A stretch of DNA of 39,418 nt from Glycomyces buryatensis (lineage in GTDB: Bacteria; Actinomycetota; Actinomycetes; Mycobacteriales; Micromonosporaceae). The stretch spans positions 1-39,418 of the forward strand of contig NZ_STGY01000068.1 of NCBI RefSeq assembly GCF_004912275.1, in the 5' to 3' direction. The translations under genes and the position numbers were made by a program. This document shows, piece after piece, positions 1-7,466 of this stretch (its first letter is position 1; each line of letters opens with the position of its first letter). Under the pieces are notes generated by a model. It ran no database searches. It had not been told where the DNA came from and worked only from the letters and a program-made list of their open reading frames with translations.

Positions 1-47
1 TGGGTTTCCTATGTCTTGAACCAACACACTGTCAACCCGACAGATGT

Positions 48-72
48 AAGGGGGCCGTGAGGCCCCCTTTTT
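48..72 (+). terminator. Intrinsic terminator of an upstream gene
   Basis: A 9-bp stem (AAGGGGGCC / GGCCCCCTT) with a GTGA loop is followed by a short T run. This is the classic rho-independent form. It would end a transcript that enters from the left of the window; that gene is not visible here. Confidence 0.85.
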
Positions 73-101
73 CGTGCCCGGTTCGCGGCTGTGGGAAGTA
101 G

Positions 102-141
102 TTGACGTGTCATGTGTATCTCAATATTGATGATGTGTCAA
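102..141. promoter_or_regulatory. Two 12-bp operator-like palindromes upstream of the oxidoreductase
   Basis: TTGACGTGTCAT (102-113) and ATGATGTGTCAA (130-141) share the form WTGAYGYGTCAW: inverted TGA/TCA arms around a 4-base centre, 28 bp apart. A perfect TCAATATTGA palindrome lies between them at 121-130. Three further copies lie at 3059-3143 in front of the converging operon. The size and symmetry suit a MarR dimer, and a marR gene sits inside the bracketed region; that pairing is inferred. Confidence 0.6.
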
Positions 142-150
142 CGAATAACT

Positions 151-191
151 TGGCTAGCCACACATTCATTGCTAGATTTATGTGTCTAGCC
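151..191. repeat. Inverted repeat in the oxidoreductase leader
   Basis: TGGCTAGCCACACA (151-164) is answered by TGTGTCTAGCCA (180-191), an imperfect inverted repeat separated by about 15 bases. It lies between the operator pair and the ribosome binding site at 213-218. It could be another regulator site or a leader hairpin. Confidence 0.4.
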
Positions 192-223
192 ACCTAACTG
201 GTGGCGATCGAGAAGGAGTCGCC

Positions 224-1129
224 ATGAAAGCCATCCAGTTCGACCGTTTCGGCGGCACCGAGGCACTGCACCAGGCCGACGTCGAGCTTCCTCAGCCCGG
301 CCCTGGGCAGGTCCGTGTCCGCGTCAAGGCCGCAGGGCTGAACGCGATTGACGGGAAGATCCGTTCCGGGGCCCTGGAGGCCCTCTTCCCGACACCCCTC
401 CCCGCCGTACCCGGCGGCGAGCTTGCCGGCGTGGTGGACGCCTTGGGCGAAGGCGTGCAGGACGTCCAGGTCGGCGACGAGGTGCTGGGCTGGTCGGACA
501 CCGGCTCGTACGCCGAGTACGCGCTGGCAACCACCGTCGCCCTCAAGCCCGCCGGTCTCGACTGGCCGCACGCGGCGGCACTGCCGGTGGCGGGCGAGAC
601 GGCCGAGCGGGTCCTCGACCTGCTCGGCGTCACCGCCGGGGAGACCGTGCTGATGCACGGCGCGGCCGGAGGGGTCGGCACCCTGGCGGTCCAGCTCGCC
701 GCGGCTCGCGGCGCCCGGGTCATTGCCACCGCCGGCTCTGGGAATCAGGACTACCTCGCCTCGCTCGGCGCCGTCGCGACCGTCTACGGCGAAGGCCTGG
801 TCGAGCGGGTCCGCGTACTCGCGCCCGACGGCGTCGATGCGGTGTTCGACCTGGCCGGGAGAGGGGCCCTGGAGGACTCCATCGCCCTGCGCGGCGGCAC
901 CGAACGCATCGTCACCATCGCCGACTTCCGCGCGCGTCAGCTCGGCATCACGTTCGCCAGCGGTTCCCAGGAGAAATCGGCCGCCGGCCTGGCCGCCCTG
1001 GCCGAGGATGCCGCGACCGGCAAGGTCGTCACCACCGTCACCGCCTACCCGCTCGACCAGGCCGCCGCCGCCCAGCAGGTCAGCGATGCCGGGCACGTCC
1101 GGGGCAAGCTCGTCCTCACCGTCGACTGA
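224..1129 (+). CDS. NADP-dependent zinc-less alcohol dehydrogenase/quinone oxidoreductase
   Basis: A 301-residue medium-chain reductase of the quinone oxidoreductase branch, expected to use NADPH to reduce quinones or enones in the cytoplasm. The N-terminal GroES-like half (about 1-120) has the KAAGLNAID and VGDEVLGW family motifs. The Rossmann half carries GAAGGVG at 146-152, followed by RGARVIATAG, which fits an NADP binder. No cysteine/histidine zinc ligands are visible. An earlier GTG in frame at 182 exists, but AAGGAG at 213-218 sits 5 bases before ATG 224, so that start is preferred. The marR gene follows on the same strand. Two operator-like palindromes and an inverted repeat precede it, so induction by electrophiles or quinones through MarR is likely but inferred. 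Confidence 0.9.
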   Translation: MKAIQFDRFGGTEALHQADVELPQPGPGQVRVRVKAAGLNAIDGKIRSGALEALFPTPLPAVPGGELAGVVDALGEGVQDVQVGDEVLGWSDTGSYAEYALATTVALKPAGLDWPHAAALPVAGETAERVLDLLGVTAGETVLMHGAAGGVGTLAVQLAAARGARVIATAGSGNQDYLASLGAVATVYGEGLVERVRVLAPDGVDAVFDLAGRGALEDSIALRGGTERIVTIADFRARQLGITFASGSQEKSAAGLAALAEDAATGKVVTTVTAYPLDQAAAAQQVSDAGHVRGKLVLTVD

Positions 1130-1188
1130 CGGCGCCAGATCCGGGCCCGGACGGGCGGCCCCGCTCTGCCGCGCCGCTGAAGGCGCCC

Positions 1189-1230
1189 GGTGCGGCCGAC
1201 CTTCTACGCTGGCGGAACGTCGGCCGCACC
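1189..1230 (+). terminator. Long perfect hairpin between the oxidoreductase and marR
   Basis: GGTGCGGCCGAC (1189-1200) and GTCGGCCGCACC (1219-1230) are perfect 12-base inverted arms around an 18-base loop. There is no T run. It could be a terminator lacking a U tract, as is common in actinobacteria, or a binding site controlling marR. Confidence 0.5.
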
Positions 1231-1265
1231 GACTGTCCCGCCTACACCGCCAGAGGAACCGAACC

Positions 1266-1745
1266 ATGCCCGATCCCGCACCGCGCGTCCCGTCCACGGC
1301 CAGCGAGGGGCCGATGAGCTACGCGATCTTCGAGCTCGCCCGCGCCCACCGCGGCCGCGCCGCCGCCATGCTGCGCAAGATGGATCTGCACCCGGGGCAG
1401 GAGCTGCTGCTGATGCACCTGCTCGACCGGGACGGCCAGACTCAGTCCGAGCTGCTCGAAGCCGTCGGCTTGGACCACTCCACCGTGTCCAAGTCCTTGC
1501 GGCGCATGCAGGACGCCGGTCTGCTCGTCCGCGAGCCGGCCGAGCACGACCGGCGCGTCCTGGTCGTCCACCTGACCGACAAGGGCCGTGCCATGCGCGA
1601 GCCTCTGGCGGACATGTGGCGGGCCCTGGAGGAAACCTCCGCGCAGCACCTGTCGACGCAGCAGGCGGAGTCGTTCGTCCGCACCGCCTACAACATCGTC
1701 GACGCGATCAGCGGCCGCGCCCTGCCTCAGGACGAGTCCACGTAA
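1266..1745 (+). CDS. MarR family winged-helix regulator
   Basis: A 159-residue MarR-type regulator. The winged helix covers about residues 50-110: the QTQSELLEAVGLDHSTVSKSL segment is the recognition part and VREPAEHDRRVLVVHLTDKG is the wing. Such proteins bind 16-20 bp palindromes as dimers and release DNA on binding phenolic or oxidising ligands. The start is ATG 1266 with AGAGGA at 1252-1257. It lies 136 bases after the oxidoreductase on the same strand and is the only regulator gene between the two sets of WTGAYGYGTCAW sites (102-141 and 3059-3143), so it is the best candidate to bind them. Binding is inferred, not shown. Confidence 0.9.
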   Translation: MPDPAPRVPSTASEGPMSYAIFELARAHRGRAAAMLRKMDLHPGQELLLMHLLDRDGQTQSELLEAVGLDHSTVSKSLRRMQDAGLLVREPAEHDRRVLVVHLTDKGRAMREPLADMWRALEETSAQHLSTQQAESFVRTAYNIVDAISGRALPQDEST

Positions 1746-1812
1746 CTCCCGGTCCGCCTCCAAGTCGCTCACCGCCGCCATGACCGGCGCCGCGACTGCC
1801 CGCCTACGACTG

Positions 1813-2196
1813 CTACGTTTTCGCCCGCAAGCGGGCCTGGACGACTTTCGGCAGTTTCTTCACGACCAGGGCATAGGAGTCGCCGACCAGTTCTTTGACC
1901 AGTTGCTCGGTGATGCCCTCGCCCGCGCTGATCGAGATCCAGTGGCGCTTGTTCATGTGGTAGCCGGGCGTGATCGACTGAAAGGTCTGGCACAGCGCGA
2001 CGGCATCGGCCGGATCGCTCTTGAGCGTGACGATCTCCCGGCCGGGAACCTCGGTGGTCATCATGACGACCTTCCCGTGCACCTTATAGACCTCGTAGTC
2101 CGGGCCGAACGGCTCCGACGCCTCGACGTCCGGCAGCTCGAGTGCCGCCTCAGCAGCGGTCCGCTGGATCTGCTCGCCATGCAGCATGTCTCTCAT
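1813..2196 (-). CDS. MmcQ/YjbR family DNA-binding-like protein
   Basis: A 127-residue protein of the MmcQ/YjbR family (CyaY-like fold). Family features seen are the short helical start, SEPFGPDYEVYKVHGKVVMM, LKSDPADAVALCQTF, the ITPGYHMNKRHWISI block and a C-terminal LVGDSYALVVKKLP. The family is small and cytoplasmic; its biochemical role is poorly defined. The reading frame is open far upstream, but ATG 2196 with AAGGAAGGG just ahead matches the family length. It is the second gene of a minus-strand pair behind the YcaC-like hydrolase (92-base gap) and converges on marR. Confidence 0.85.
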   Translation of the reverse strand: MRDMLHGEQIQRTAAEAALELPDVEASEPFGPDYEVYKVHGKVVMMTTEVPGREIVTLKSDPADAVALCQTFQSITPGYHMNKRHWISISAGEGITEQLVKELVGDSYALVVKKLPKVVQARLRAKT

Positions 2197-2288
2197 CCCT
2201 TCCTTGCCGGGTCGAAGAACGCCTGCGCCGGAGACTGCCATTGCGGAGCCGACGCATTCGCGTCGGCCCCGCTCAGGTTCGGGTCTCG

Positions 2289-2957
2289 TCAGGCGCCTGC
2301 GGGGGCGGTCTCGTCCGGCACGGGCGTGTTGAGCAGTTGCATCTCCCACGCGAAGGCGACCGCGCCGCCTCCGCCGTGTTCCATACCGGCCGCGCCCCAG
2401 GCGGCTGCGGATTCGGTGCGGGCCCAGTCGCGCTGCCACTCGGCGCCGACGGCCGTCCAGGTGATCGGCACGACGCCGGCTTGGACCATGCGCTGGACGG
2501 CGCGTTCGTGCGCCTCGGTCGTCACGCCGCCGGAAGCGTCGGTGACGACGTAGACGTCGTAGCCGTCGGCGAGGGCGTGAATGGCCGGGAAGGCCACGCA
2601 GATCTCGGTGTACAGGCCTGCGATGACGAGCTTCTTGCGGCCGGTGGCCTCGACGGCCTCGACCACGCGCTGGTCCTCCCAGGAGTTGAGGGTGGTCCGG
2701 TTGATCGGCTTCTGCTCGGGGAAGACGTCCTGCAAGGGCTGGAGCAGCTTGCCACCGCGCTCTTCGAGGACAGTGGTCAGAATCGTCGGCACGTTGAAGG
2801 CCTTGGCGGTCTTCGCGAGTCCGACGACATTGTTGATGACCATGGTCGGTTCGTGACTGTGGAGGTTCGCGAACTGAAACGCCTGGTGGTCGATCAGCAG
2901 CAATACGCTCTCTTCGGGGGTGAGCAGCGCTTCCAGACCGGTCTTGTTGGTGGTCAT
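2289..2957 (-). CDS. YcaC-like isochorismatase-family hydrolase
   Basis: A 222-residue cysteine hydrolase of the isochorismatase superfamily, YcaC branch. Asp23 in LLLIDHQ and Cys120 in YTEICVAFPA are the expected triad Asp and nucleophile. The KPINRTTLNSWED and VVTDASGG stretches match YcaC. The physiological substrate of this branch is unknown; amide or carbamate hydrolysis is expected. ATG 2957 has GAAGGGAA about 8 bases upstream. It leads a two-gene minus-strand operon with the MmcQ-like gene, and three operator-like palindromes stand 100-185 bases upstream (3059-3143). The same motif fronts the oxidoreductase, suggesting shared MarR control. Confidence 0.88.
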   Translation of the reverse strand: MTTNKTGLEALLTPEESVLLLIDHQAFQFANLHSHEPTMVINNVVGLAKTAKAFNVPTILTTVLEERGGKLLQPLQDVFPEQKPINRTTLNSWEDQRVVEAVEATGRKKLVIAGLYTEICVAFPAIHALADGYDVYVVTDASGGVTTEAHERAVQRMVQAGVVPITWTAVGAEWQRDWARTESAAAWGAAGMEHGGGGAVAFAWEMQLLNTPVPDETAPAGA

Positions 2958-3058
2958 GGCAGTGTTCCCTTCGATTGATTCTCGGGTCGGTCCTCGGCCA
3001 GAAGGCGTGTTTGATGAGGGTCCAGAGGACGAGGTTCATGGCCGTTCCGTGTTTGTAG

Positions 3059-3143
3059 ATGATGCGTCATCTTCAATCTCGGATGGATCCGACGCGTTTC
3101 ATGATGTGTCATCTAAACTAGCATTGAATAGATGACACGTCAA
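3059..3143. promoter_or_regulatory. Three more WTGAYGYGTCAW operator-like palindromes
   Basis: ATGATGCGTCAT (3059-3070, extended by matching AG/CT flanks), ATGATGTGTCAT (3101-3112) and ATGACACGTCAA (3132-3143). The last reads TTGACGTGTCAT on the minus strand and is identical to the copy at 102-113; with the next base they share GTTGACGTGTCAT. They lie upstream of the minus-strand hydrolase operon and downstream of the end of the RibD-like gene. A repressor binding here would cover the minus-strand promoter. Confidence 0.65.
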
Positions 3144-3186
3144 CGACCGGCAGGGATGGGCCCTATGAATGACTCCGTTCGCGGCC

Positions 3187-3765
3187 TCAGGCATGCAAGG
3201 TGGGTCGGTAGATGAGCTCCTGGGTGCGGCCGTCGAGCGTCCGGCTCTCGATCAGTTCGAGGTCGAAGTCGGCCGCGCCCTGGAAGATCGGGTCCATCCC
3301 GGTCTGGCCGGTGATCACCGGAAAGAGCGTCACCTGGACGCGGTCGACCAGGCCGGCGGCCATCAGCGCCCGGTTCATCGAGAGGCTGCCGTGCGAGCGC
3401 AACGGGACCTCGGACTCGGCCTTGAGCCGGGCGACGACGTCGACGGCGTCGCCGCTCTCGAGAGTCGCGTCCGGCCAGTCGAGGGGTTCTTCCAATGTGG
3501 TCGACACGACCGTCGTCGGCAGGCTCCTCATCCGGGTCACCCAGGGGTCACGGACGTCGGAGTCCTCGGTGCTCCCGGCGAGCATCTGGACGAACAAGCG
3601 GTACGTGTTGGCGCCGAAGACCATCCGCTGCTCCTGGTCGTACAGGGACAGGCGGCGGTCGAGCAGCTCGGGGCCCTGCTTGCCCCAGTAGCCGGTCCAG
3701 TCGCCGCCGGCGCCGCCGAAGCCGTCGAGACTGGTGAAGACGTCGAAGGTGTATGTAGCGGTCAT
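3187..3765 (-). CDS. Dihydrofolate reductase-like (RibD C-terminal) protein
   Basis: A 192-residue protein of the RibD_C/DHFR-like family, common in actinomycetes and of unassigned substrate; it probably binds NADPH. Seen are the start TATYTFDVFTSLDGFG, the MVFGANTYRLF helix, and the ending strands VQVTLFPVITGQTGMDPIF and DLELIESRTLDGRTQELIY, in the usual order and at the usual length of about 190. ATG 3765 follows GAGGAG by 6 bases. It is transcribed alone on the minus strand; the operator cluster beyond its stop belongs to the next gene. Confidence 0.85.
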   Translation of the reverse strand: MTATYTFDVFTSLDGFGGAGGDWTGYWGKQGPELLDRRLSLYDQEQRMVFGANTYRLFVQMLAGSTEDSDVRDPWVTRMRSLPTTVVSTTLEEPLDWPDATLESGDAVDVVARLKAESEVPLRSHGSLSMNRALMAAGLVDRVQVTLFPVITGQTGMDPIFQGAADFDLELIESRTLDGRTQELIYRPTLHA

Positions 3766-4030
3766 GATGCTCTCCTCGAGTGCGGTAGATCGGTGTGCAG
3801 CGATGTCCTACGGGTGGAATCCCAACTGCCTTTCACCCTTGAGTCGATCGGCTCGGGCCCGTTTCGACATCCCCTCGGAGATTCTTCAAGATTTTTTCGT
3901 CGGCGTCGGAGAGTCGGCGTATCCGAGCGATCCGCCGGTGCCCATCGGGCCCGGTTCGCGACTCCTCGCAACGAACCCGGCTCCGGCGCGTCGATAGGGT
4001 TGCGCCATCGCGATGGAGGTGTCGAACGAC

Positions 4031-4990
4031 ATGGCAGAACCCGTTCCAGTGATCGGGGCGAGTCTTCGCCGGCAGCGCGTCCGCGGGGCGGTCGTCCTTG
4101 CCGCGTGCGCCGACGCACTCGGAGAGCCCTTCGAGGGCCGCCGGAACATCGATCCGGAATGGGTCGCCGCTGAGGTGGACAAGTCGGCGCCGTCGATGCG
4201 ATGGACCGACGACACCGCGCAGATGCTCGTTCTCGCCACCCATTTGGCCCGGCACGACGGCCGGATCGATGCGGATGCGCTGGCAGTTGAGCTGGCCGCG
4301 GCCTGGGCGGACGAACCCTGGCGCGGTTACGGCCCCGGGGCGGCGAAGATGCTGGAGGAGATTCACTCGGGCGACCCTTGGGGGGAAGCCGTCACCTCGG
4401 CGTTCGGCGGCACGGGCTCGCTGGGCAACGGGGCGGCGATGCGAGTTGCACCGGTGGGCCTGATCGCGGGCCTCGACCTCGATGCGGTGGCCGAGACGGC
4501 GGCGGTCTCCGCGTCCGTCTCCCACTCCCACCCGCAGGGGGGCGACGGGGCGGTCGCGCAGGCGGTGGCGGTGGCGCTCGCCGCACGCGGCGACGGCGCG
4601 CACCGGCTGTCGCCCAAAGACTTCATCGCGGCCGTCACCGCGCACACCGCCACCGACGAGTTCGCCGCCGCGCTTCGGGCGGTTCCGGCGATGGTCGACG
4701 GCCCGTCCGCGGGCATCGCCGACCGGTTCGCGTGCGACGCGACCGCGCTCGGCGCGGTGCCGGCGTCGATCGCCGTCTTCCTGCGGCGCCCCGACGACCC
4801 GGTCGCGGCGGTCGCCGAGGCGATCGGACTGGGCGGCGACACGGACACCATCGCGGCCATGGCCGCCGCCCTGGTCGGCGCCCGCTGCGGCGAAGCGGCG
4901 ATCCCCCCGAGATGGGGCCGGCGGCTGGAGCAGTCGACGCGCGTGTGGACGGTCGCCCGTCAACTGGCGGGCCTCGAACTGCACCGGTAG
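4031..4990 (+). CDS. ADP-ribosylglycohydrolase family protein
   Basis: A 319-residue protein of the DraG/ARH family, which removes ADP-ribose from arginine or other acceptors using two metal ions. The metal motifs are clear: WTDDT at 58-62 and GDTDT at 269-273, with the helical ADALGEPFEG segment at 27-36. An in-frame ATG exists at 4013, but GGAGG at 4015-4019 lies within it and is well placed for ATG 4031, so the later start is preferred. TAGGGT at 3995-4000 is a plausible -10 box. The window also encodes an ADP-ribosyltransferase toxin at 24520, about 20 kb away; a functional link is only a possibility. Confidence 0.9.
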   Translation: MAEPVPVIGASLRRQRVRGAVVLAACADALGEPFEGRRNIDPEWVAAEVDKSAPSMRWTDDTAQMLVLATHLARHDGRIDADALAVELAAAWADEPWRGYGPGAAKMLEEIHSGDPWGEAVTSAFGGTGSLGNGAAMRVAPVGLIAGLDLDAVAETAAVSASVSHSHPQGGDGAVAQAVAVALAARGDGAHRLSPKDFIAAVTAHTATDEFAAALRAVPAMVDGPSAGIADRFACDATALGAVPASIAVFLRRPDDPVAAVAEAIGLGGDTDTIAAMAAALVGARCGEAAIPPRWGRRLEQSTRVWTVARQLAGLELHR

Positions 4991-5000
4991 GTCGGCGCCT

Positions 5001-5294
5001 CTGGAATCCGCGCAGATCGGCGTCTGGGCGATCGCGATCTGCCTGCTGCTGTTCGTCGGCGGCATCGCGCTGGCCGCCCCCGGGCTCATCGAGGCCATCG
5101 GCCGGGCCGCCGGATCGGCACGCGCCGCCGCCACCGCGCTGTACACATTCACGCTGTTCATCGGCGCCAGCCTGGGACCCCAGCTGGCCGCCGCGGCGGA
5201 CGGGGCCGGCTGCACCGGCGTGTGCCTCGCCTCCGGAACCCTCCGCGCCGTGGGCGCCCTGATCGCCCTCGCCGCCCGCGGCGCCAAGCGCTGA
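5001..5294 (+). pseudogene. 3' remnant of a major facilitator (MFS) transporter
   Basis: An open stretch of 97 codons encodes only the last part of an MFS permease: a hydrophobic helix (ICLLLFVGGIALAAPGLIEA), the loop RAAGSARAAATALYTF, the helix FTLFIGASLGPQLAAA, and a final ALIALAARGAKR tail. The remaining nine or so helices are absent, and the fragment begins 10 bases after the stop of the glycohydrolase gene with no proper start codon or ribosome binding site. It looks like the surviving 3' end of a deleted transporter. Confidence 0.6.
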
Positions 5295-5318
5295 CGCCCG
5301 TCCGGCGGCCGCCCGGAC

Positions 5319-5720
5319 CTAGTTGGCGAGGTTGACCTCACTGGCCTCGGGCGGAGTGCCGTAGTAGTCCCAGATCCGGTTGAGCTCCATTTGGTAGTAG
5401 AGGGTGTGGAGCCCGAACAGGAAGATCAGGATGAAGCCGATCCAGGGATTGCAGGTCTGATTCAGCCCGGCGGCGTACTGCATCTGGGCGATTCGCTTGC
5501 CGGTGTTGTAGACCGAGACGAACGGCGGGACGATGATGAGCGGTCCGAAGAGGATCGCGATGACCGATACGCCGGGACTCACCTCGATGCGCCTGTCGAA
5601 GTCCCGCGCCTCGCGGTTGATCTTGTACCAGAAGACGAACTGGTAGACGCCGAGTGTGATCAGCGGCCACACCAGCCACACCAGGACGATGTTCCGTCGT
5701 TTGCCCGCAGCTCCAGTCAT
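5319..5720 (-). CDS. DUF4234-type membrane protein
   Basis: A 133-residue membrane protein. Features typical of actinobacterial DUF4234 proteins are seen in order: a short basic start (GAAGKRRN), helix VLVWLVWPLITLGVYQFVFWY, the INREARDFDRRIEVSPG loop, helix VIAILFGPLIIVPPFVSVY, TGKRIAQMQ, NPWIGFILIFLFGLHTLYYQ and the LNRIWDYYGTPP tail. Function is unknown. ATG 5720 matches the family start; the frame is open 38 codons further upstream and no strong ribosome binding site is seen, so the start is uncertain. Monocistronic, converging on the transporter remnant. Confidence 0.82.
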   Translation of the reverse strand: MTGAAGKRRNIVLVWLVWPLITLGVYQFVFWYKINREARDFDRRIEVSPGVSVIAILFGPLIIVPPFVSVYNTGKRIAQMQYAAGLNQTCNPWIGFILIFLFGLHTLYYQMELNRIWDYYGTPPEASEVNLAN

Positions 5721-5940
5721 AGAAGGTTCATAACGGTTCCAGGCCGTGCCCGCGTCGATTCGCCGAAATGACACGCCGTTCCTCTTCAGGTGGGCCGGCG
5801 GACACCCTATGAGCGTGCGTCGGATTTTGAGCATGCCGAGTCTCGGAACTCGGCAGCGGGCTCGGGCGCGACCTCATAGTTTGAAGGCGTGGTCGCCGCC
5901 GCGTGGTCAGCGCGTGGCGCGTAGGGGAAAGGACTGAGCC

Positions 5941-6267
5941 ATGAGCGATTTCGCCTTCGCCGGCAAGAGCTTCGAGTTCCGGATCGACAACGGCGTCGTA
6001 TTCCGCAACTTCTACTCCTCGGACGGGAAGCGGCTGCGCTATGCCACCCTCGACGGCCCGGCCGAGCGAGTGTCCGAGGAGGTCGAGCTGTTCGCGGCGG
6101 AGTTCGCGCCGAACATCTACATGGTGGGGTGGAACGAGATCTCGGGGGCGACCGTCGTGCACGTCATGAACTTCAAGAACCACACCATGTGCGGCTTCTG
6201 GTCCTTCCCCGAGGACGACGACCGCTCGGGCGAGATCCACTCAGGCACCTTCGCCGAGGCGAAATGA
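5941..6267 (+). CDS. Small MoaF-like (calycin-type) protein
   Basis: A 108-residue soluble protein. Beta-strand-rich segments (KSFEFRIDNGVVFRNFYSSDGKR, IYMVGWNEISG, TVVHVMNFKNHTMCGFWSFP, SGEIHSGTF) resemble the small MoaF-related proteins of actinobacteria. No catalytic residues are recognised and the function is unknown. GGGAAAGGA ends 8 bases before ATG 5941. It stands alone, with its stop 26 bases from the convergent pentapeptide-type gene. The family assignment comes from the pattern only and is moderate. Confidence 0.75.
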   Translation: MSDFAFAGKSFEFRIDNGVVFRNFYSSDGKRLRYATLDGPAERVSEEVELFAAEFAPNIYMVGWNEISGATVVHVMNFKNHTMCGFWSFPEDDDRSGEIHSGTFAEAK

Positions 6268-6292
6268 CCGGGCCGACCGGTGCGGTGCGGCG

Positions 6293-6955
6293 CTAAGCGA
6301 GGGTGAATCCCGCCGCCGTCGCGAGTTCTCCGGCCAGGTCTACCGCCTGGTCGGCCGTGATGAGGGTGCCCCGCAGGCTCATGAGGCCAGTGATGCCCGC
6401 CAGGGTCGAGCGGCGCATGTCGCAGCCCTTGGCGTTCGCCACCCGGGAGAAATCGGCTCCGGGGAACGAGCAGTCGATGAAGATCGCCTTCGAGAAGTCG
6501 CCGAGGAAGCTCGCGTTCTGGAAGCGGCACCGTTCGAAGACCACCGGGCCCTTGGCCTTTCCGATCGAGATTCCCGCGAAGTCGGCGCGGCAGTCGGCGA
6601 CGTAGACGTCGCTGGCGAGCGCGAACTGCGCCTGCCAGCCGACGAGCTGAGAGCCGGTGATCTCCAGGCGCCGCGCGGTCAGCCGCTCCCAGCGGCCGTT
6701 CGAGAGCACCGAGTGGTCCACGGTCACGTCCACGGCCTCGAAGGGGGACAGCACGGTCCCGGACAGGTCGGCATCGCTGATCGAGCTCTGCTCCAGCACG
6801 CCGTCGCCGCTGCCGCCCGCCCAGATGTCGCCCTTGAGCACCCGGTCCGAGAGTTCGAAGTCGTAGTCCAACTCGTCTTCGATGGCCTCCAGCGATTCGG
6901 CCTCGATGGCCGGCCGTCGCATCGAGCGCTCGTCGTCGATCTTCCTGAACCGCAT
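6293..6955 (-). CDS. Pentapeptide-repeat-type protein
   Basis: A 220-residue protein whose middle and end read as a right-handed beta-helix ladder: LEQSSISDADLSGTVLSPF, VFERCRFQNASFLGDFSKAIFIDCSFPGADFSRV and CDMRRSTLAGITGLMSLRGTLI give five-residue spacing of A/C-x-F/L-x-x. Such proteins are soluble scaffolds or DNA mimics; no specific role can be assigned. The frame opens 19 codons earlier, but ATG 6955 (MRFRKIDDERS) starts the recognisable domain. Ribosome binding is weak (GGGGGCCCG before ATG). A second, unrelated pentapeptide protein occurs at 30311. Confidence 0.8.
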   Translation of the reverse strand: MRFRKIDDERSMRRPAIEAESLEAIEDELDYDFELSDRVLKGDIWAGGSGDGVLEQSSISDADLSGTVLSPFEAVDVTVDHSVLSNGRWERLTARRLEITGSQLVGWQAQFALASDVYVADCRADFAGISIGKAKGPVVFERCRFQNASFLGDFSKAIFIDCSFPGADFSRVANAKGCDMRRSTLAGITGLMSLRGTLITADQAVDLAGELATAAGFTLA

Positions 6956-7017
6956 CGGGCCCCCATATTCGCGTCGTCGTTTCGAACGCAGACTACGGGA
7001 GCCCCCTGACAATTTCC

Positions 7018-7209
7018 CTATTCGGCCGAGCGGCCCCGGCGCCGGACCGCCGCGAGCACCGCCGCGCCGCCGCCGGCGCCGCGCTCGGTCCTATCTGGGC
7101 TCAGTCCGGTTGGACCGGCGTCATCCTCACCGGGGCGGGCGCCGTAGCCGCCGCGGCGGCCCTGTCCGCTTGGAGCCGAACCACTTCCAACGTCCGTACG
7201 ACCCACTAG
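7018..7209 (+). pseudogene. Possible second MFS transporter 3' remnant
   Basis: In the frame ending at TAG 7207-7209 the DNA reads AAAGAALGPIWAQSGWTGVI, then a helix of TGAGAVAAAAALSAW and a polar tail. This resembles the last helix pair of an MFS permease. There is no plausible start and the preceding part is short and arginine-rich. It ends 11 bases before the tautomerase start. Similarity is by eye only, so this is a weak call. Confidence 0.3.
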
Positions 7210-7220
7210 GGAGGCCTACA

Positions 7221-7433
7221 ATGCCCTTCATCACCGTCACCACTTGGCCCAACCAGACCGACGAGCAGTGCCGCCACCTGATCGAGGAGCTGACGAAGAC
7301 CACCCACGAGGTCACCGGCGCGCCGCTCGACAAGATCACGGTCGTCATCCAGGAGATTCCGCAGAGCCGGTGGGGCGAAGCGGGGGTCATGGCCACGCAC
7401 CCTGAATTCCCGACGCTCAGCCGCAAGTACTGA
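7221..7433 (+). CDS. 4-oxalocrotonate tautomerase family protein
   Basis: A 70-residue tautomerase. Pro follows the initiator Met (MPFITVTTW), giving the catalytic N-terminal proline after Met removal, and KITVVIQEIPQSRWGEAG is the family's second half with the conserved VxIxExP and W-G elements. These enzymes interconvert enol and keto acids in aromatic catabolism, though many family members act on other substrates. AGGGAGG at 7207-7213 precedes ATG 7221. The decarboxylase-like gene follows after 33 bases on the same strand, so the two are probably one operon. Confidence 0.88.
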   Translation: MPFITVTTWPNQTDEQCRHLIEELTKTTHEVTGAPLDKITVVIQEIPQSRWGEAGVMATHPEFPTLSRKY

Positions 7434-7466
7434 CGCGGCTCGAGCCAGAACCGTTAAGGAGCAAGC

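Noticed and set aside
2958..3039. Small minus-strand frame (MNLVLWTLIKHAFWPRTDPR) ahead of the YcaC-like gene
   Set aside because: It has no ribosome binding site, runs out of frame into the hydrolase gene and shows no conserved feature. A leader peptide cannot be excluded.
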